This document shows positions 33,301 to 44,580 of a stretch of DNA of 64,000 nt, piece after piece; the stretch's first letter is position 1, and every line of letters starts with the position of its first letter. Where the stretch lies: positions 48,110,501 to 48,174,500 of the forward strand of contig CM077596.1 in the NCBI GenBank assembly GCA_039654915.1. The letters are read 5' to 3'. The stretch comes from Aquilaria yunnanensis. Taxonomy: Eukaryota; Streptophyta; Magnoliopsida; Malvales; Thymelaeaceae. The translations under genes and the position numbers were made by a program. The notes beneath the pieces were generated by a model, which was not told the DNA's origin, did not search any database, and saw only the letters and a program-made list of their open reading frames with translations.

Positions 33301-34616
33301 GCCATTAGCTGATTAAGTGTAAAGAGACACTTCAGTCATCATAGGTGCCTTGGCCTTTATGTGATTAAGAAGTCCTCATAGGCTGTTTTGGAGAATGTAC
33401 TAACTTTTAAGTGAGTGAGAAGCCTTCATGAGCTAGAGCTGCATTGCTAATGTAGTACTTGCAAGTTCAATAACTGTATTTAAGGATTCATCTGATATAG
33501 TGCTCAATCACTCTGAGACTTTGGCTGCTCTAAGTAGGTGTGTTATATCATGTGAGAGTGCTTGATTACTCTCGTAGTATTTCAGTATACACGTGTATCA
33601 AATGATGATCACAATCATACATATATCACGTAATGGTCATTTTTACAAAAGGGGATATGATCACATTATTAATGAAAGTGTTATTTATACCTCAAGGGAA
33701 AATGTATAAAAATTTTCCCTACTGTTATCACGTCGATGTTAAGGTGGCATGGCTCAGTGGCTTAAACTTTTTTCATGTCCCCATTTGTGCATACAAAAAT
33801 CTTTTTGAGTTCTTTAAGTAAGGAGCTTTATACCTATGTTATAACGAGCGCTAGACTCCTACATCTTTTAGAAAAAAAAATTCTTTTTCCACAAGAAAGC
33901 ATGTTAAATATGCCCAATAACTTTGGCACAAGGCACAGCTACTAGTTGCCATAAGAAACAATCTATAATGCGTAGTTCACAGAATGCATGCTTATATAAG
34001 AACTCTTCACATTTCACACTTTGTAACTCAAAGCATGTCTTACGTGTGCATGTCCATGTAGTGAGCCAATAAATGTAGCATGAGAATTTATGTGGATTTT
34101 GTTCACTCTGGACATGTATTTGATTTAATAGAAAGAATACAATTAGCTTGTAAATTCTTGTCTTCAAAAGGCTCATATCAAATGTATGATGATATCAATT
34201 TCATGCCCAATCTATACTTTCCATGTGCATGTCCATCAGCATCTTTATCTGTATGCATGCATCTCTGGTAGCATATATTTTCCCCGCAAATATATGTATA
34301 TGTGTGGTAACGTATTTGGTACCGTCAATTTTCCCCTTCTACGAGGTGCTCCGTGACATTAACACCAATTTCTTTCGTCCTTTCTTATCGATTTGTACGG
34401 CTTTCCCTGATTTCACTGCCCACGTGGGTAGGTTCACGCGGAGACGCCATTGACCATCTTCTCTCTTTCCCTTGTTTTTTTTTGCTGCATTTATTTTCCT
34501 TCTTTAGCATGTCCCCTTTTTTCCTATCTTCTCTCATGATCACCGCACGAGGAAGGTCCAAAGCCACGCGATCTCTTCGCCAGATCATGGGGGACACAAC
34601 TGGTTCGTTCCTCCTG

Positions 34617-34643
34617 TCACACACACACACACACACACACACA
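34617..34643. repeat. CA dinucleotide microsatellite
   Basis: An uninterrupted ACAC run, preceded by TGTC and followed by AAGCCACG. Confidence 0.9.
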
Positions 34644-34734
34644 AGCCACGAGATTCTTCCCTTTTCAAACAGAAACAACAGAGTGCATGAGGATTTTGCA
34701 CGGAATCATGCGAGCACTCCACTATCACCGACGA

Positions 34735-35013
34735 AAATTCTGGTGAGCGGAAGGTGGGTTAACCACGCATAGGTGCACAACGGCACGGAAGAGACATCCC
34801 CATCGGAGCATCGAAAGCTGCCGATGGTGAGTTCCAACACGTAAGCGAGGTTGTTGCCTTCGCATCTCATGCATTGAGGGAGAATTCGGCCATCAGCGGA
34901 GGCGACGCCAATGCGGTTATTGATCTTGAAGGTCTCCTCCGGATCGAAGGCAACGCTGGCACGAGCAGAGCCGTGAGAGATAGAGATCAGCGGCAGAGTG
35001 AACCCCTGTCAAT
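34735..35013 (-). pseudogene. Exon-like fragment, faintly like a proteasome alpha subunit
   Basis: After an acceptor-like TTGACAG the minus strand is open for about 90 codons. It includes FKINNRIGVASADGRIL, which is reminiscent of the IGVAIAG-x-ADGR-x-L-x-x-x-M-R region of proteasome alpha type-1. The following MRCEGNN also fits loosely. The match is short, lacks the usual three residues between the two halves, and was judged from memory. A second acceptor-like TTTTTTGCAG at about 35178 begins another short open piece. These may be captured host exons within element E. Confidence 0.28.
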
Positions 35014-35243
35014 CCAAAGCCACCAGAGAAGCAAAAGTATAATCCATGTCTCATAAATTTTTAACAAGAATTAAAATCAGAGAGGGTAGGGAATCTGGCC
35101 GATTTGGTTGACTCCTGGCATGGCTTCCACTAGGCAGATCACCCTCAAGGCTTCACCGTTAATCACCGTCCGGATGACTGCAAAAAATGGACATGTTTCG
35201 GTTACAGATGACCAGGCGGCCGTTGTCATTCCCAAGCGCCATT

Positions 35244-35567
35244 TGATAATTAAACTACCTAGAGTCTCGGATTGGATGGTAGAGACTCTTGATCATTGGT
35301 CGATTCAAATCACTTACATACAAAAATATAAAAAGGGGCATTGGGAGGGGTCACTGGTGTATCCCGGGGAAGGCCCCTCTAACGCTCAAGTTAGTACAGT
35401 TGTAGTGTGAAAAAGATACTCTTTGTATATATAACCAGTATATGAACATAATGGGTATGTGTCCTAGTTTTTTAGTTTGATGAGTTTCACTGGGCCTTTA
35501 TTCATAAATCAGGCTTGAGGCCTGATAACTCAACAATAATTAGGTCTAATTCAGGTTTTATCTATCA
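35244..35567 (-). repeat. Element E right LTR (5' LTR)
   Basis: This 324-bp LTR runs from TGATAATTAAACTACC to TATCTATCA. A TATATATAC-type TATA box lies on the minus strand at about 35424-35432. It is followed outside by the duplication ACTGC (35568-35572). Confidence 0.82.
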
Positions 35568-35572
35568 ACTGC

Positions 35573-36864
35573 AATCTTGTGAAAATTATATTCATAGCAA
35601 CCAAAATCACACATTACTATAGGAAAACCTATGCTATGATTTTGGCGCGATGTAATATTTGCAACAATTTTGCTAGAGTTCAAGATTTATGATTTAGAGT
35701 TTTAGAGCTTTAGGGTTTAAGGTTTAGATTTTTAAGGTTTACACTTTTAGAGATGAACAATCATCCGCAGTGGAGAACCAACGAGTCAATCTAAATTTCT
35801 CAGCACCCAACACTAATCATAAATGATGGCCTTGATCTTTTTGGGGTTTAGAGAGTTCGATTTAGGTTGTGTAAGCATTTTAACGCTTAGGAAATTGAGT
35901 TTAGGGTTTTAAAGTTTAGGAACTTCAGTTCAGGGTTGTGTAATGGTTTTATGTTTTAGGGAATTCAGTTTCGGGTTTAGAGTTATGATAACCCATTGTA
36001 TAATCGTTCGTTTGTGATAAGTGGTGGATGCTGAGCAATCGCTCATTCAAATGACCTATCAGTTTTATATTATAATGCTAGTTAATTGTTCATCTTGTAA
36101 CTCTAAGAGCTAAACCCCTAAACCCTAAATACATAAAGTGTATAAACCCTAATACCCTAAACCAAATTGGCCTAAAGAGACATTGATCCATACATTTGGC
36201 TAGAAAATGTTATAGATGTCTCAAAAATTCAGACTTATAATTGTGAATGAACTTTGGAGTTATAGATGCTTGTAATGTGAATGAGTTTCACTTTCAAACT
36301 CAATCTATTAATATACTTGTAGACTCCACCTATTGCCTCAAAATAATATGTGAAATTGATCCAAACATCAAGCTTGTATGATCCAAAGGGGATACATTAG
36401 AAGATGAGGACTTGTTACTTAATTCTGATGTTGAAAAAATGTGGAGGATGATTGATGTCTTTGAAGAACATAATATGTAATAATCTAGTAGCATTCTGCA
36501 TAAAAATTTTTGTTTTTGATACCTTCCAAAAATAGTAATATTCTTTCACAATAACTTCCCATTTTAGTAACTACTATATTTAGCAACATTCTTTACAAAA
36601 CCATTTCCATTTTTGTATAACTGCCCTTTTTAGTAACTACCATATTTAGTAACTTATGAAAAAGTAAATATCAAATATAGAAAAGTTACTATTTTTGTCA
36701 CTCCTACTAATGAAATTACAAGTATGGTCCCAAATTTTATACTTATATAAATTAGGTCCTTCAACTTTGGGAAGTGCCAATATAGACATTATTTAAATTA
36801 CAATATTGGTCCCTAAACTTAGTTAAAATTGTTGGCCAAGTCATTTAATTATTAAAATTTGTAA
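35573..36864. repeat. Foldback with telomere-like motifs, then unassigned AT-rich DNA
   Basis: Degenerate TTTAGGG-type motifs run rightward at 35690-35750 and as CCCTAAA at 36112-36165. The two stretches are inverted copies, each beside GATGAACAAT or its complement. Between them are more GGGTTTAG motifs (35845-35985). From 36170 to 36864 nothing assignable is seen beyond AT-rich runs and GGTCC-rich MITE-like text near 36730-36820. Confidence 0.5.
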
Positions 36865-38663
36865 TGTCACACCCCTTATTCAGTTAATGAATTTGAGATC
36901 AAGTATCAGATTTTTATTTTGGAGTTTAATTGTAAATTAATTGTGGAAGGATAGTAGTGAAGTGGTTTAGGGGTCTTAGGTTAATTACAAATAAAATGGG
37001 GTGATTTTGAACAAGGAAAAGTTGAGGGACTTGTTCAAAGACTGAGGAAGAAGCTGGATAAAAGATTTGAGGGTCTTAAGTGAACTTTTTGAAAGGTCAA
37101 GGGAGGAGTGTAGCATGCAAGTAACTAAGAGGGCTAAAGTGGGGTTAAGGCCCCACTCATTACGTGTTTCTGGTGTGCTGTCAATGGGAGGTGTAGCCTA
37201 GGAGAAGAGGTTCAATCTTGTTTACAGAAATGTTTAATTAGATAAAGTATATGATAAATGAAGCTTGGAAAAACATATTAAAAGAGGATTTAGGCTTAGA
37301 CAGACTTAGAGTGAGAGGAAGAAACACACTTATTGGTGAAAGCAAGTAGAACAAAGCTTGAATTTCACATTTAGACTAAATTCAAGAGGGAAATAGACAA
37401 GGGAACTTATGTTTTTGTATCATTTATGCTTGGTGTTTATGATTAAGTGTATTAAAGAGGAGTTTGTGGAAGAAATTTGATGCATGTCCATATGAACAGT
37501 GAATAAACATGGGAATCAAAGCTGTGTGTGTGTGATAACTAGTCCAGGTTGTGACATGTGTTGATTCATGGTGAAAATCAAGCTAGTGAACATGTGCAAG
37601 CATTTAAAACCTTCTTGTTGTCTAAGCACCATGGTTGATTAGTTACATTATGTAGGTTTGTGAGCTCTTTTGAATTATGAATTTTACTTTAAATGCAATT
37701 CTTTCAGTGTATACTTGCTTTTGTGTTAGTGAACTAAGTTTTCTTACTAAGTTCTTTTGAACTCACATTTTAGTTGTTCACTATTTTACAGGAAAAGAGT
37801 AGATGTAATAGCTTGTTTGTATGTTATGATCTAATATTTTGTACAGGTAGCATAATTGCTATGATTTGTTATGAATGGTACTAATGGCTTTCAAGGTTTC
37901 TTAAACTAATTTCTATAAGTTTATGAGTGCAGTAAAATTTAAAAAATTTATCTATGAAGAACAAGTAGCCATGATGGCAGTAACCCTGTCAACAAAGCAA
38001 TGTTAGTGTTGGATTGAGCTTGCTATGTTTGGGAGGAAGATCAAGCGTTTCTCTAGTTTTTGTAAGCATACTGTTCTATAAATCTAGCAAATTAGTGTGC
38101 AAAGTGTGTTTCTAGTGGATTGTGCATGTGTGTTTGATGTTTGTTGCATCAAACTTAGAACCTTGTTTATAATTTGTGTAAGTGAATGACAAGTGGGTTG
38201 TCTATAAACGTCTTCTGTAGTAGAAGGTATTAGACCTTAGTTTCTGATATGATTATATGTAGCATGTTTTGTGACTTGATGTTCAATTTCACTTGAAACA
38301 AGACTGCAAAGTGGCCAAATGGTTTTGTATAGTGTAGTGTTCTTCCAATGACTAGTTTCATTGATTTGCTATTCTATTTACTGAGAATCCTGCATACTTT
38401 GCTTGTGAGTGGTGAAGTATTGACTTAAGTTTGACTTTTGATCTTAAGGCTTTGGCTTGGTCTAAATTTTGAGAAGCAAGTGTGGTTTTATGTTTGAAGC
38501 CTAAAATATAGGTTTCGGAATCTTGGTTTGAGGCTTTGCCTTAAAAATTAGTTCTGCAAAATTTCTACAAGAACTTGTTGTAGTTTGGTGACAAATGTTT
38601 GCATTCTTGTAGAAAATCGTTGTAATTTTTTAGCAAACAAGTTTCTTTAGGAGCCTGAACATG

Positions 38664-38850
38664 TGTTTATAGCTTTTGTCTAAAACTTTTTTTTTCTATG
38701 GTCAAACAAAAGTATGACTTTCTACTAGGAAATTTCTTTTAATCTGAAACTTTGTGTTTATAGCTTTTGTCTAAAACTTGTTTTTTTCCATGGTCAAACA
38801 AAAGTATGACTTTCTACTAGGAAATTTCTTTTAATCTGAAACTTTGTGAA
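38664..38850. repeat. 93-bp tandem duplication in LTR F
   Basis: Two nearly identical copies run from GTTTATAGCTTTTGTCTAAA to TTTTAATCTGAAACTTTGTG. They differ mainly in the T-run and in CTATGG against CCATGG. Confidence 0.85.
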
Positions 38851-39048
38851 CATATTCTTGAACTTATTTTGTGATGTGCTGGCATTGTTTTTGCAGCAAA
38901 AAGAGAGTTTTACTAGGAAAAGTGCATAGTTTTCATTTTCTGTAGAAAAGAGCTTCATATGAGATAGTTTGACCTTTTCTTTGACTTTTTGCTAGAAAGC
39001 ATATTTTGGTCTAAATATCTATGGATATATTTCTGGTCTTATTTGATA

Positions 39049-39258
39049 CTCCTTCTGTCCCAAACTTTTTGTATTATTCACTTTTCAGCAATTAATCTAT
39101 TATTTTTTATTTTTTAACATTTTAGCATATAAATTAAAACCCTTTATATATAAATGATAAATCAAGACCTATAGTTTCTAAATATATATCTTCTATAATT
39201 TTTTTCTAACAAATAATACTAAAAGTCAAATGAAGCAGAGAAAGTGAGATGAAACGAG
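39049..39258. mobile_element. Stowaway-type MITE inside LTR F
   Basis: The start CTCCTTCTGTCCCAAA and the complementary end (TTTGTCTCA-like, ending AAACGAG) are imperfect inverted repeats, and TA dinucleotides lie at both sides (39047-39048 and 39259-39260). The CTCC-TCTGTCCC end is the signature of Stowaway (Tc1/mariner) MITEs. Confidence 0.75.
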
Positions 39259-39656
39259 TACTTGTTAGTATGGTTTTCACAGTAAAAAATAGTAGCAACA
39301 AAGAAAACCATAACACGTCTATTGATGTAGGTTATTTGACAGATTTTTTGGTGTTTAGAGTGATAAATTTCAATTATGTGGCTTGTGATTTTGTTTTGGT
39401 TTCATGAACAAGTTTCCTGCGATATTTGGGTCTTGTATACAATTTTTAGAAGTTTCAAGTTGAGATAGTTCTAAATTTCCCCCATCAAACTAGATTTACA
39501 AGCTTCTTCCCTACAGAAATTGTTTGTCTTTAAGAATAAATGCGTTTGGTATGTTTATGTGGTGTGTAAGTGTGCACGTAAATCAAAGGTTGTGTGGAAT
39601 TAAATGAGTGCAATGTTTGTGTTTGTGAAGTCATGGCCAGAATGGTCTTGAAAAGT

Positions 39657-40160
39657 TGGTATTAGAGCAGGTTCTTTTTCAAACCAGAGAAGTGCAAGTG
39701 TGTTTTATTCTTCTAATATGTGTGTGAGACTTATGTGGAAGATGTGACTGTTTCGTGTGTTTAGATGGAAAACAGTAGAGAGAATAGGCGGCCAAGAAAT
39801 TTGCAATTTTGTGCAATGTAGAGTGTTTAGAGTATATGCTTCATGAGGCAAGCGCATGCCTTAGATAGGGAGGCCCGTTTTTCACAAACTTTCATTCCGG
39901 TCATGGGAAAGATCTAGTGTGGAATCTAGTGACTAGTCACTGTGGTTAAAGGCCTATATTTATATGACTTATGAAGGGCCACATATGTCTTCCCCATCTT
40001 TTGCTCGAAGATGATCTTATCTATTTTTAGTTTTAATGTTTTTACTATTCAAAATTCTTTACATTATAGTTGAGAGTTAAAGAGAAAGCATATGGCTGTT
40101 TTGAACTGGGGTTTGGACATGGCATGACAAAGTGCTTGTCACTCCACCTAAGATTACAAA
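39657..40160 (+). pseudogene. Element F primer-binding site and gag start remnant
   Basis: TGGTATTAGAGCAGG at 39657 matches the initiator-methionine primer-binding site TGGTATCAGAGC with one change. About 100 bp on, an ATG at 39763 opens MENSRENRRPRNL, like the start of chromovirus gag, but stops follow within about 20 codons. The element is truncated soon after. No pol sequence follows. Confidence 0.5.
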
Positions 40161-40185
40161 CATGGCATTATATCTATTTGAACAA

Positions 40186-41544
40186 AATTATGATTTTTTT
40201 TCAATAAATAAATATTAGATTAAATGAATCCATGGTTTTGAACCTTTAAATATTATTCCGCTTTCTTCTCTAACATTCACTTTGTTCCACTCTCTTCCCT
40301 AACCTGCCGCCCTTTGGACCAAAAGCATCATGCCGGTTGGAAACTGCAGGAAAATTTTTAATTTTGACCCTTGAAAACTTGTTATCGCATCCCCAAAACC
40401 CTAAAACTTCTCATTTGTCAACTTGGCTCCGTTTCCTTCCTAAACTCGCCTTGCTCTGCACGTACTCCTCCGCCAGCAACGGATTCAGTGCTGGTGCTCC
40501 CTCCTCAGTTGAGTTCAATCCGTTGCTGGATCGGGTTTCCCCATTCAACAATCTCTGCGGTTGCGACCCCAGATCTAAAAGTAGAAATCGATCATTTGCT
40601 GCTTGGTGGCTCTGTGACGATGAGCCAGTGCTCGTAATCGCAGCCAGGAAAGAGCGGAGCCATCATAGTCGGAGGTCGATCGCCGAAGTTGTAACCAGAG
40701 TTCAACGGCAAGCAAGCAGAGGCCCTTAATCGGTTTACACTGCAGCGGATGAATGTAAATCTTGGGGTGGCGGCGGTCGGAGCCATGTGGAGTGATTCTG
40801 AGCCACGAGGATGGGCCGGGAGAACACCGCCAGAGGAGGACAGAGGTCAGGGTCTGGAGAACGGCGATAGAGAAAGGCAGAGGGGAGGTTAGAGAGCTGG
40901 GCCAAGAGAATATCAACAAAGGGGAAGGCAAAGTGCGGGGCCAAGTGAACGAAGGTAAAGGAGGGCAAAGGGGAAGGCCGAGAGAACCGCGGAAGATAAG
41001 GGCAGAGTGCGGGGTCGGGAGAACGGCAACGGAGGAGGGCAGAGGGAAAGGCAGAGGGCAGGGCCTAGAGAATAGCGGTAGAGAAGAGGGCAGATGTCGG
41101 GGCTGGGAGAACGGCGGCAGAGGAGGGCAGAGGGCGGGGCTTAGAGAACGGTGTAGAGGAGGGCAGAAGTCGGGGCCGGGTGAATGGCGGGAGAGGAGAG
41201 TAGAGGGCGGGGCCAAGAGAACGGTAGCAGAGGAATGTAGAGGGGAGGGCCGAACGAAGGTTTTGGCTCTAATTGAGGGTAGGGCTGGGCAAGTTTAGGG
41301 AGGAAGGCGGGTTAATTGATAAATGAGAAGTTTTAGGGGTTCTGGGGGGAGAAAACTAGTCTTCAATGGTCAAAATTGAGATTTTTCATACAATTTCCGT
41401 CCATTATAACGTTTTCCGTCCAAAAACGGAGCAAAATGGAACAATGTAATTGGGTTAGGGATGAGAGTGAAATAAAGTGGACATTAAGGACGAAATTGAA
41501 ACAACATTTAAAAGAGACCACATATGCATTTAACCTAATAATTA
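40186..41544. mobile_element. Mutator-like element 2 with GC-rich cargo (Pack-MULE-like)
   Basis: Long inverted repeats face each other. The left arm (about 40213-40420: ATTAAATGAATCC, CACTTTGTTCCACTCTCTTC, CCCTAAAACTTCTCATTTG) matches the complement of the right arm (about 41310-41540). Flanking 9-bp repeats TTTGAACAA (40177-40185) and TTTGAGCAA (41545-41553) differ at one position. The interior turns GC-rich and has no transposase. 40340-40740 contains an open gene-like stretch of unknown origin, followed by a minisatellite. Confidence 0.65.
40800..41240. repeat. GC-rich minisatellite inside Mutator-like element 2
   Basis: A purine-rich unit of roughly 45-50 bp, with core GAGGGCAGAGGGCGGGG and GAGAACGGCGGCAGAG, recurs about nine times with variation. 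Open frames across it only reflect the repeat and are not called as genes. Confidence 0.75.
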
Positions 41545-41553
41545 TTTGAGCAA

Positions 41554-41872
41554 GAATAAATATCGCCAGTTGCCCCTAAACTATGCTCATGTTACTTAAT
41601 CATGCCGAAGCTATTAGGTATTGAACCAATCATCCTCAAACTTTTTAATTGTTGCACTTTCATCCTGATGTCAACTAAACTGCTAAATATGGATGGAAAA
41701 ATGATATGACTGCTAATGTAGTATCACTTTTCTGTCAATCTTTAATGGTTTAATGAAGCAGGAAGAAAGTGCAACAATTAAAAAGTTTAAGGATGATTGA
41801 TGTAACACTTAATAGTTTCAAGATGATTAAGCAATATGGGCATAGTTTAAGGACAACCGGTGATATTTATCC
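41554..41872. mobile_element. Foldback MITE, Mutator-like (9-bp duplication)
   Basis: The ends GAATAAATATCGCC and GGTGATATTTATCC are inverted. The arms of over 100 bp match around CAATCATCCTCAAACTTTTT and its complement. Flanking 9-bp repeats are TTTGAGCAA (41545-41553) and TTTGAACAA (41873-41881). The ~100-bp loop is non-coding. Confidence 0.8.
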
Positions 41873-42059
41873 TTTGAACAAAGAAGAGACTGATGATCAC
41901 TTTCTTTTGTTTTTTAAACATAAAATAAAAATAATTAAAATATTATGGAAAAATGAATAATTAATTTTTTAATATATAAATTAAGATTTCGTATTTTTCT
42001 TTTATAAATACATTGCACATAAAAACTTAACAATATATGAACCCATAAAAAAATTTCTA

Positions 42060-42600
42060 GATGCGTACAATAGGCCGGAGCGCAAAGGATGGGCCGGAGG
42101 CATGCATGCAGCTAGATGAATCCGTTGTCGATCCTTTCCATGGACGTGCTTTGCTCCCTAACGTGGCGACGTCGTTGTTGCCATCTCGACACGTACAAGA
42201 AACCGCTGTTTTGTCACAGCGGGCAGGTGGAGATGGATGGCTGCTTTGGCTCGGAAACGTGGAAGTCCATTGGAAAGCTCCACGCCATGGGCCTGTTGGT
42301 GGGAAAGAATTAAATCGTTGTGTGGTAGAAGAGCTTTTAGTTTAGAGCTCGCTAGGGATGGGAACTTCCTTGCATTGGTAAAACAAACAGAGGAGGAGCA
42401 GAACCTCCCTATGTCGAGTCTTTGCCTGCATAAATATGATCTGTTTTCCCTGCTCAATCTTATAACTGAATTGGGTTGGGAGGAGTTGAAATAGTTCAAC
42501 AGAATCGGATGCGAAAGGATTTGGAAGCTGCGAATACGATTGCTTGGTAAGCAAATTCTACACTCAGATGTTCCATTGTTTTTGTAGATCATAGTCTTTT
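42060..42600 (+). other. GC-richer gene-like segment, unidentified
   Basis: Base composition rises sharply against its surroundings. Short open frames occur on both strands (for example MDVLCSLTWRRRCC from 42140 plus), but none has a recognisable domain or splice structure I could extend. It may be a gene fragment. Confidence 0.25.
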
Positions 42601-43869
42601 GTGGAAGTAGGATATTTCTGTGTGGAGGGAATCCAATATTAATTGCATGAGTTCATCCGTATTTCCCTGGTATTAAAACTTTTTACCATGTAATTTAATT
42701 TTGGTTGGTACTCACAGTGACAGTCTCACAATTCAGAATCTAAAGAGTGAGTCATATTTGCTTTTGGGTAGTCTCAAGAACTTTGAACCGATTCTTATTT
42801 TAGAAATTTTTTTAACGTTTAATTTACATTTTATCCTCATTTTTTTTTGTATTCAGAAGCATGTTTACTAGTATAAAAAAAAAGTTATTAGTATTCTAAG
42901 TAAGAGAAGGAAAATATTGGCTTTTTCGGAATCTGGAGAGTAATCGAACCAACTTTGTGTGGTATTTTTTTTAAAACGAGATAAGGAAGTCAAGTTCAAA
43001 CCTTGGATTTTCTCATAATATCCTCAATGCTCTAACTATTGGGTCAAAGTCGTGAGAACTTTTTATCCTAATCTAAACTCTTACTAACAAAACACAAGAA
43101 TTTTTTTAAATCCTCATCTAAACTCCCATTATATAAAATTTAAAAAGATTTTTTTTATTGAATTTTAGTTTCAGAGGATAAAAATAAAAAAATAGCATAA
43201 ATTACATACATTTTAATCTTAATATTTCATCCATTATAATGGAATGACTATTAAGTTTTTTTTTATAATGACCTCACCGGAATTTGTCAAAATGAATTTA
43301 AGAAAACAAAATCAATTTAAAAAATGAATATTAAAAATATTTTATGCATAAATACATTAAAATTCAATAAAATCGGAGTGTGATTAGCACATTATCCATA
43401 GAATTTATGTTTATATATAAAACAAATTTTAAATTATAAAGTAACAGACCACAGGTGTCATGGATGGCTGTGGTGATTTACAAGAAAATTATATTTTTTC
43501 CTAATTTTTCAGAAAATATCATTTCGAAGGAAGTTGGGTAAATTTTCAAGAAAAAAAATTGTAATAGTCTAGGTATAGATTTTCCAGAAAAGAATGCCAC
43601 ACATAATTTCAATCTGGTCTAGTTTCAAGCTGGACGTACGAGGAAAGCTTCTGTCGGACGTCTGAAGGACTAGAGAACTTTTCCTTTATATACTTAAAAT
43701 TACAAGTACAAGAAGAATTATAAAGGTTAGAAGAACTTATAGGAAAACTAGGATGAAGTGTCAACTGTACGAAATTTTAGAGGACTTTGACTATAATTGG
43801 ACCATATCTAGATGTCCTGTATTTTGAAGTGCGACACCACTCAAATGTAGATTTTCTACTTGGGAAGTC
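42601..43869. other. AT-rich intergenic DNA
   Basis: I see no gene, RNA or clear repeat boundary. Confidence 0.5.
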
Positions 43870-44580
43870 TCCAAGAGCGTAACCAGAAATTCCACGTAGG
43901 GGGGCCGGGGGCATGAAACGGGTTATTAGTATGTATAAATTTACAATCACTAATAGAAAATACTAAATAATATTATATATAGACATATAAAATTTGAAAG
44001 TTTATAATAACTAAGTTTATTTCAAAAGTTTACAACTCAAAATTCATTAGACAATTTACATATATAGACACATTGAATTAAAAAATTTATAATAATTAAG
44101 TTCAATTTATAGAGTAAAAATAGTTATTTGAATTTTCTATTAATTATAAAAAATATTATGCAAATTAAATTTATTTTATAGCACTTACCGGATAGTCCAA
44201 ATTATGATCTAAAACGTTGTTATCAGACAAATACTTTGAATTAACAAATTTCATGCTATGGAACCAAAATGAAACATTTTTTTATAGATTTAGGACTAAA
44301 ATAAAATGTTTTTAATATATTTGGAATCAAAACAAAATGTTTAATAGGATGGGGACTAAAATGAAATAATAATTAAAGATTAGAGACTATCACGTAATTT
44401 ACTCAATAAGAAAATGACTGAGACCTTAAATGGATAAAATATACTAGAGGCTCTTATTAATTATAAAACTTACAGATAGACACCTATTTAATTTTTCTAT
44501 AATTATGTCATATATTCAAGTACCCAATAAAATTTTTTAAAATTTTAGGGGGCGCCACCCCCTCCCGCCCCTAAGAAGAT
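43870..44580. mobile_element. hAT-like non-autonomous element (tentative)
   Basis: The left end AAGAGCGTAACCAGAAATTC with GGGGGGCCGGGGG and the right end GGGGGCGCCACCCCCTCCCG with CCCCTAAG resemble the GGGGC-rich inverted ends of hAT-type elements. The interior is AT-rich and non-coding. A clean 8-bp duplication was not found. Confidence 0.4.

Larger units (their letters stand above)
32765..35243. other. Element E internal region, right part
   Basis: This is mostly non-coding. It holds two exon-like minus-strand stretches (33035-33300 and 34735-35013, listed separately), two stray copies of the 60-bp E repeat (33335-33430) and a short CA microsatellite (34617-34643). Nothing assignable is seen in 33431-34340. 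Confidence 0.5.
4570..35567 (-). mobile_element. Element E: outermost decayed Tat-like Ty3/gypsy element, split by nested element B
   Basis: Two divergent direct repeats flank the interval: 4570-4912 and 35244-35567. Each starts TGA and ends CA on the plus strand. A perfect 5-bp target duplication ACTGC lies outside (4565-4569 and 35568-35572). Just inside the right LTR the minus strand reads AATGGCGCTTGGGAATGAC, in the place and style of a primer-binding site. Just inside the left LTR is a purine-rich GAAGGAAGGGAC tract on the minus strand. After removing nested B, about 5.7 kb of internal sequence remains, with a decayed integrase region but no open gag or pol. The LTRs share their central block with A and D, placing E in the same lineage. 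Strong LTR divergence fits E being the oldest layer. Confidence 0.82.
36865..39656 (+). repeat. Element F: chromovirus-like LTR
   Basis: It begins TGTCACACCCC, the typical start of chromovirus (Tekay/Del-type) LTRs, and ends about 39640-39656 just before a TGGTATTAGAGCAGG primer-binding site. It contains a ~93-bp tandem duplication (about 38664-38850) and a Stowaway-like MITE. I found no second LTR. Confidence 0.65.

Noticed and set aside
34353..34772. Plus-strand open frames near the CA microsatellite
   Set aside because: There is no domain and no splice structure, and part of the frame is the CA repeat read as His-Thr. The minus-strand exon-like piece nearby is better supported.
40575..41298. 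Open frames of 178-213 codons on opposite strands
   Set aside because: They simply read through a purine-rich minisatellite. Repetitive Pro/Leu/Ser or Arg/Gly/Glu text in both directions is not evidence for a gene.
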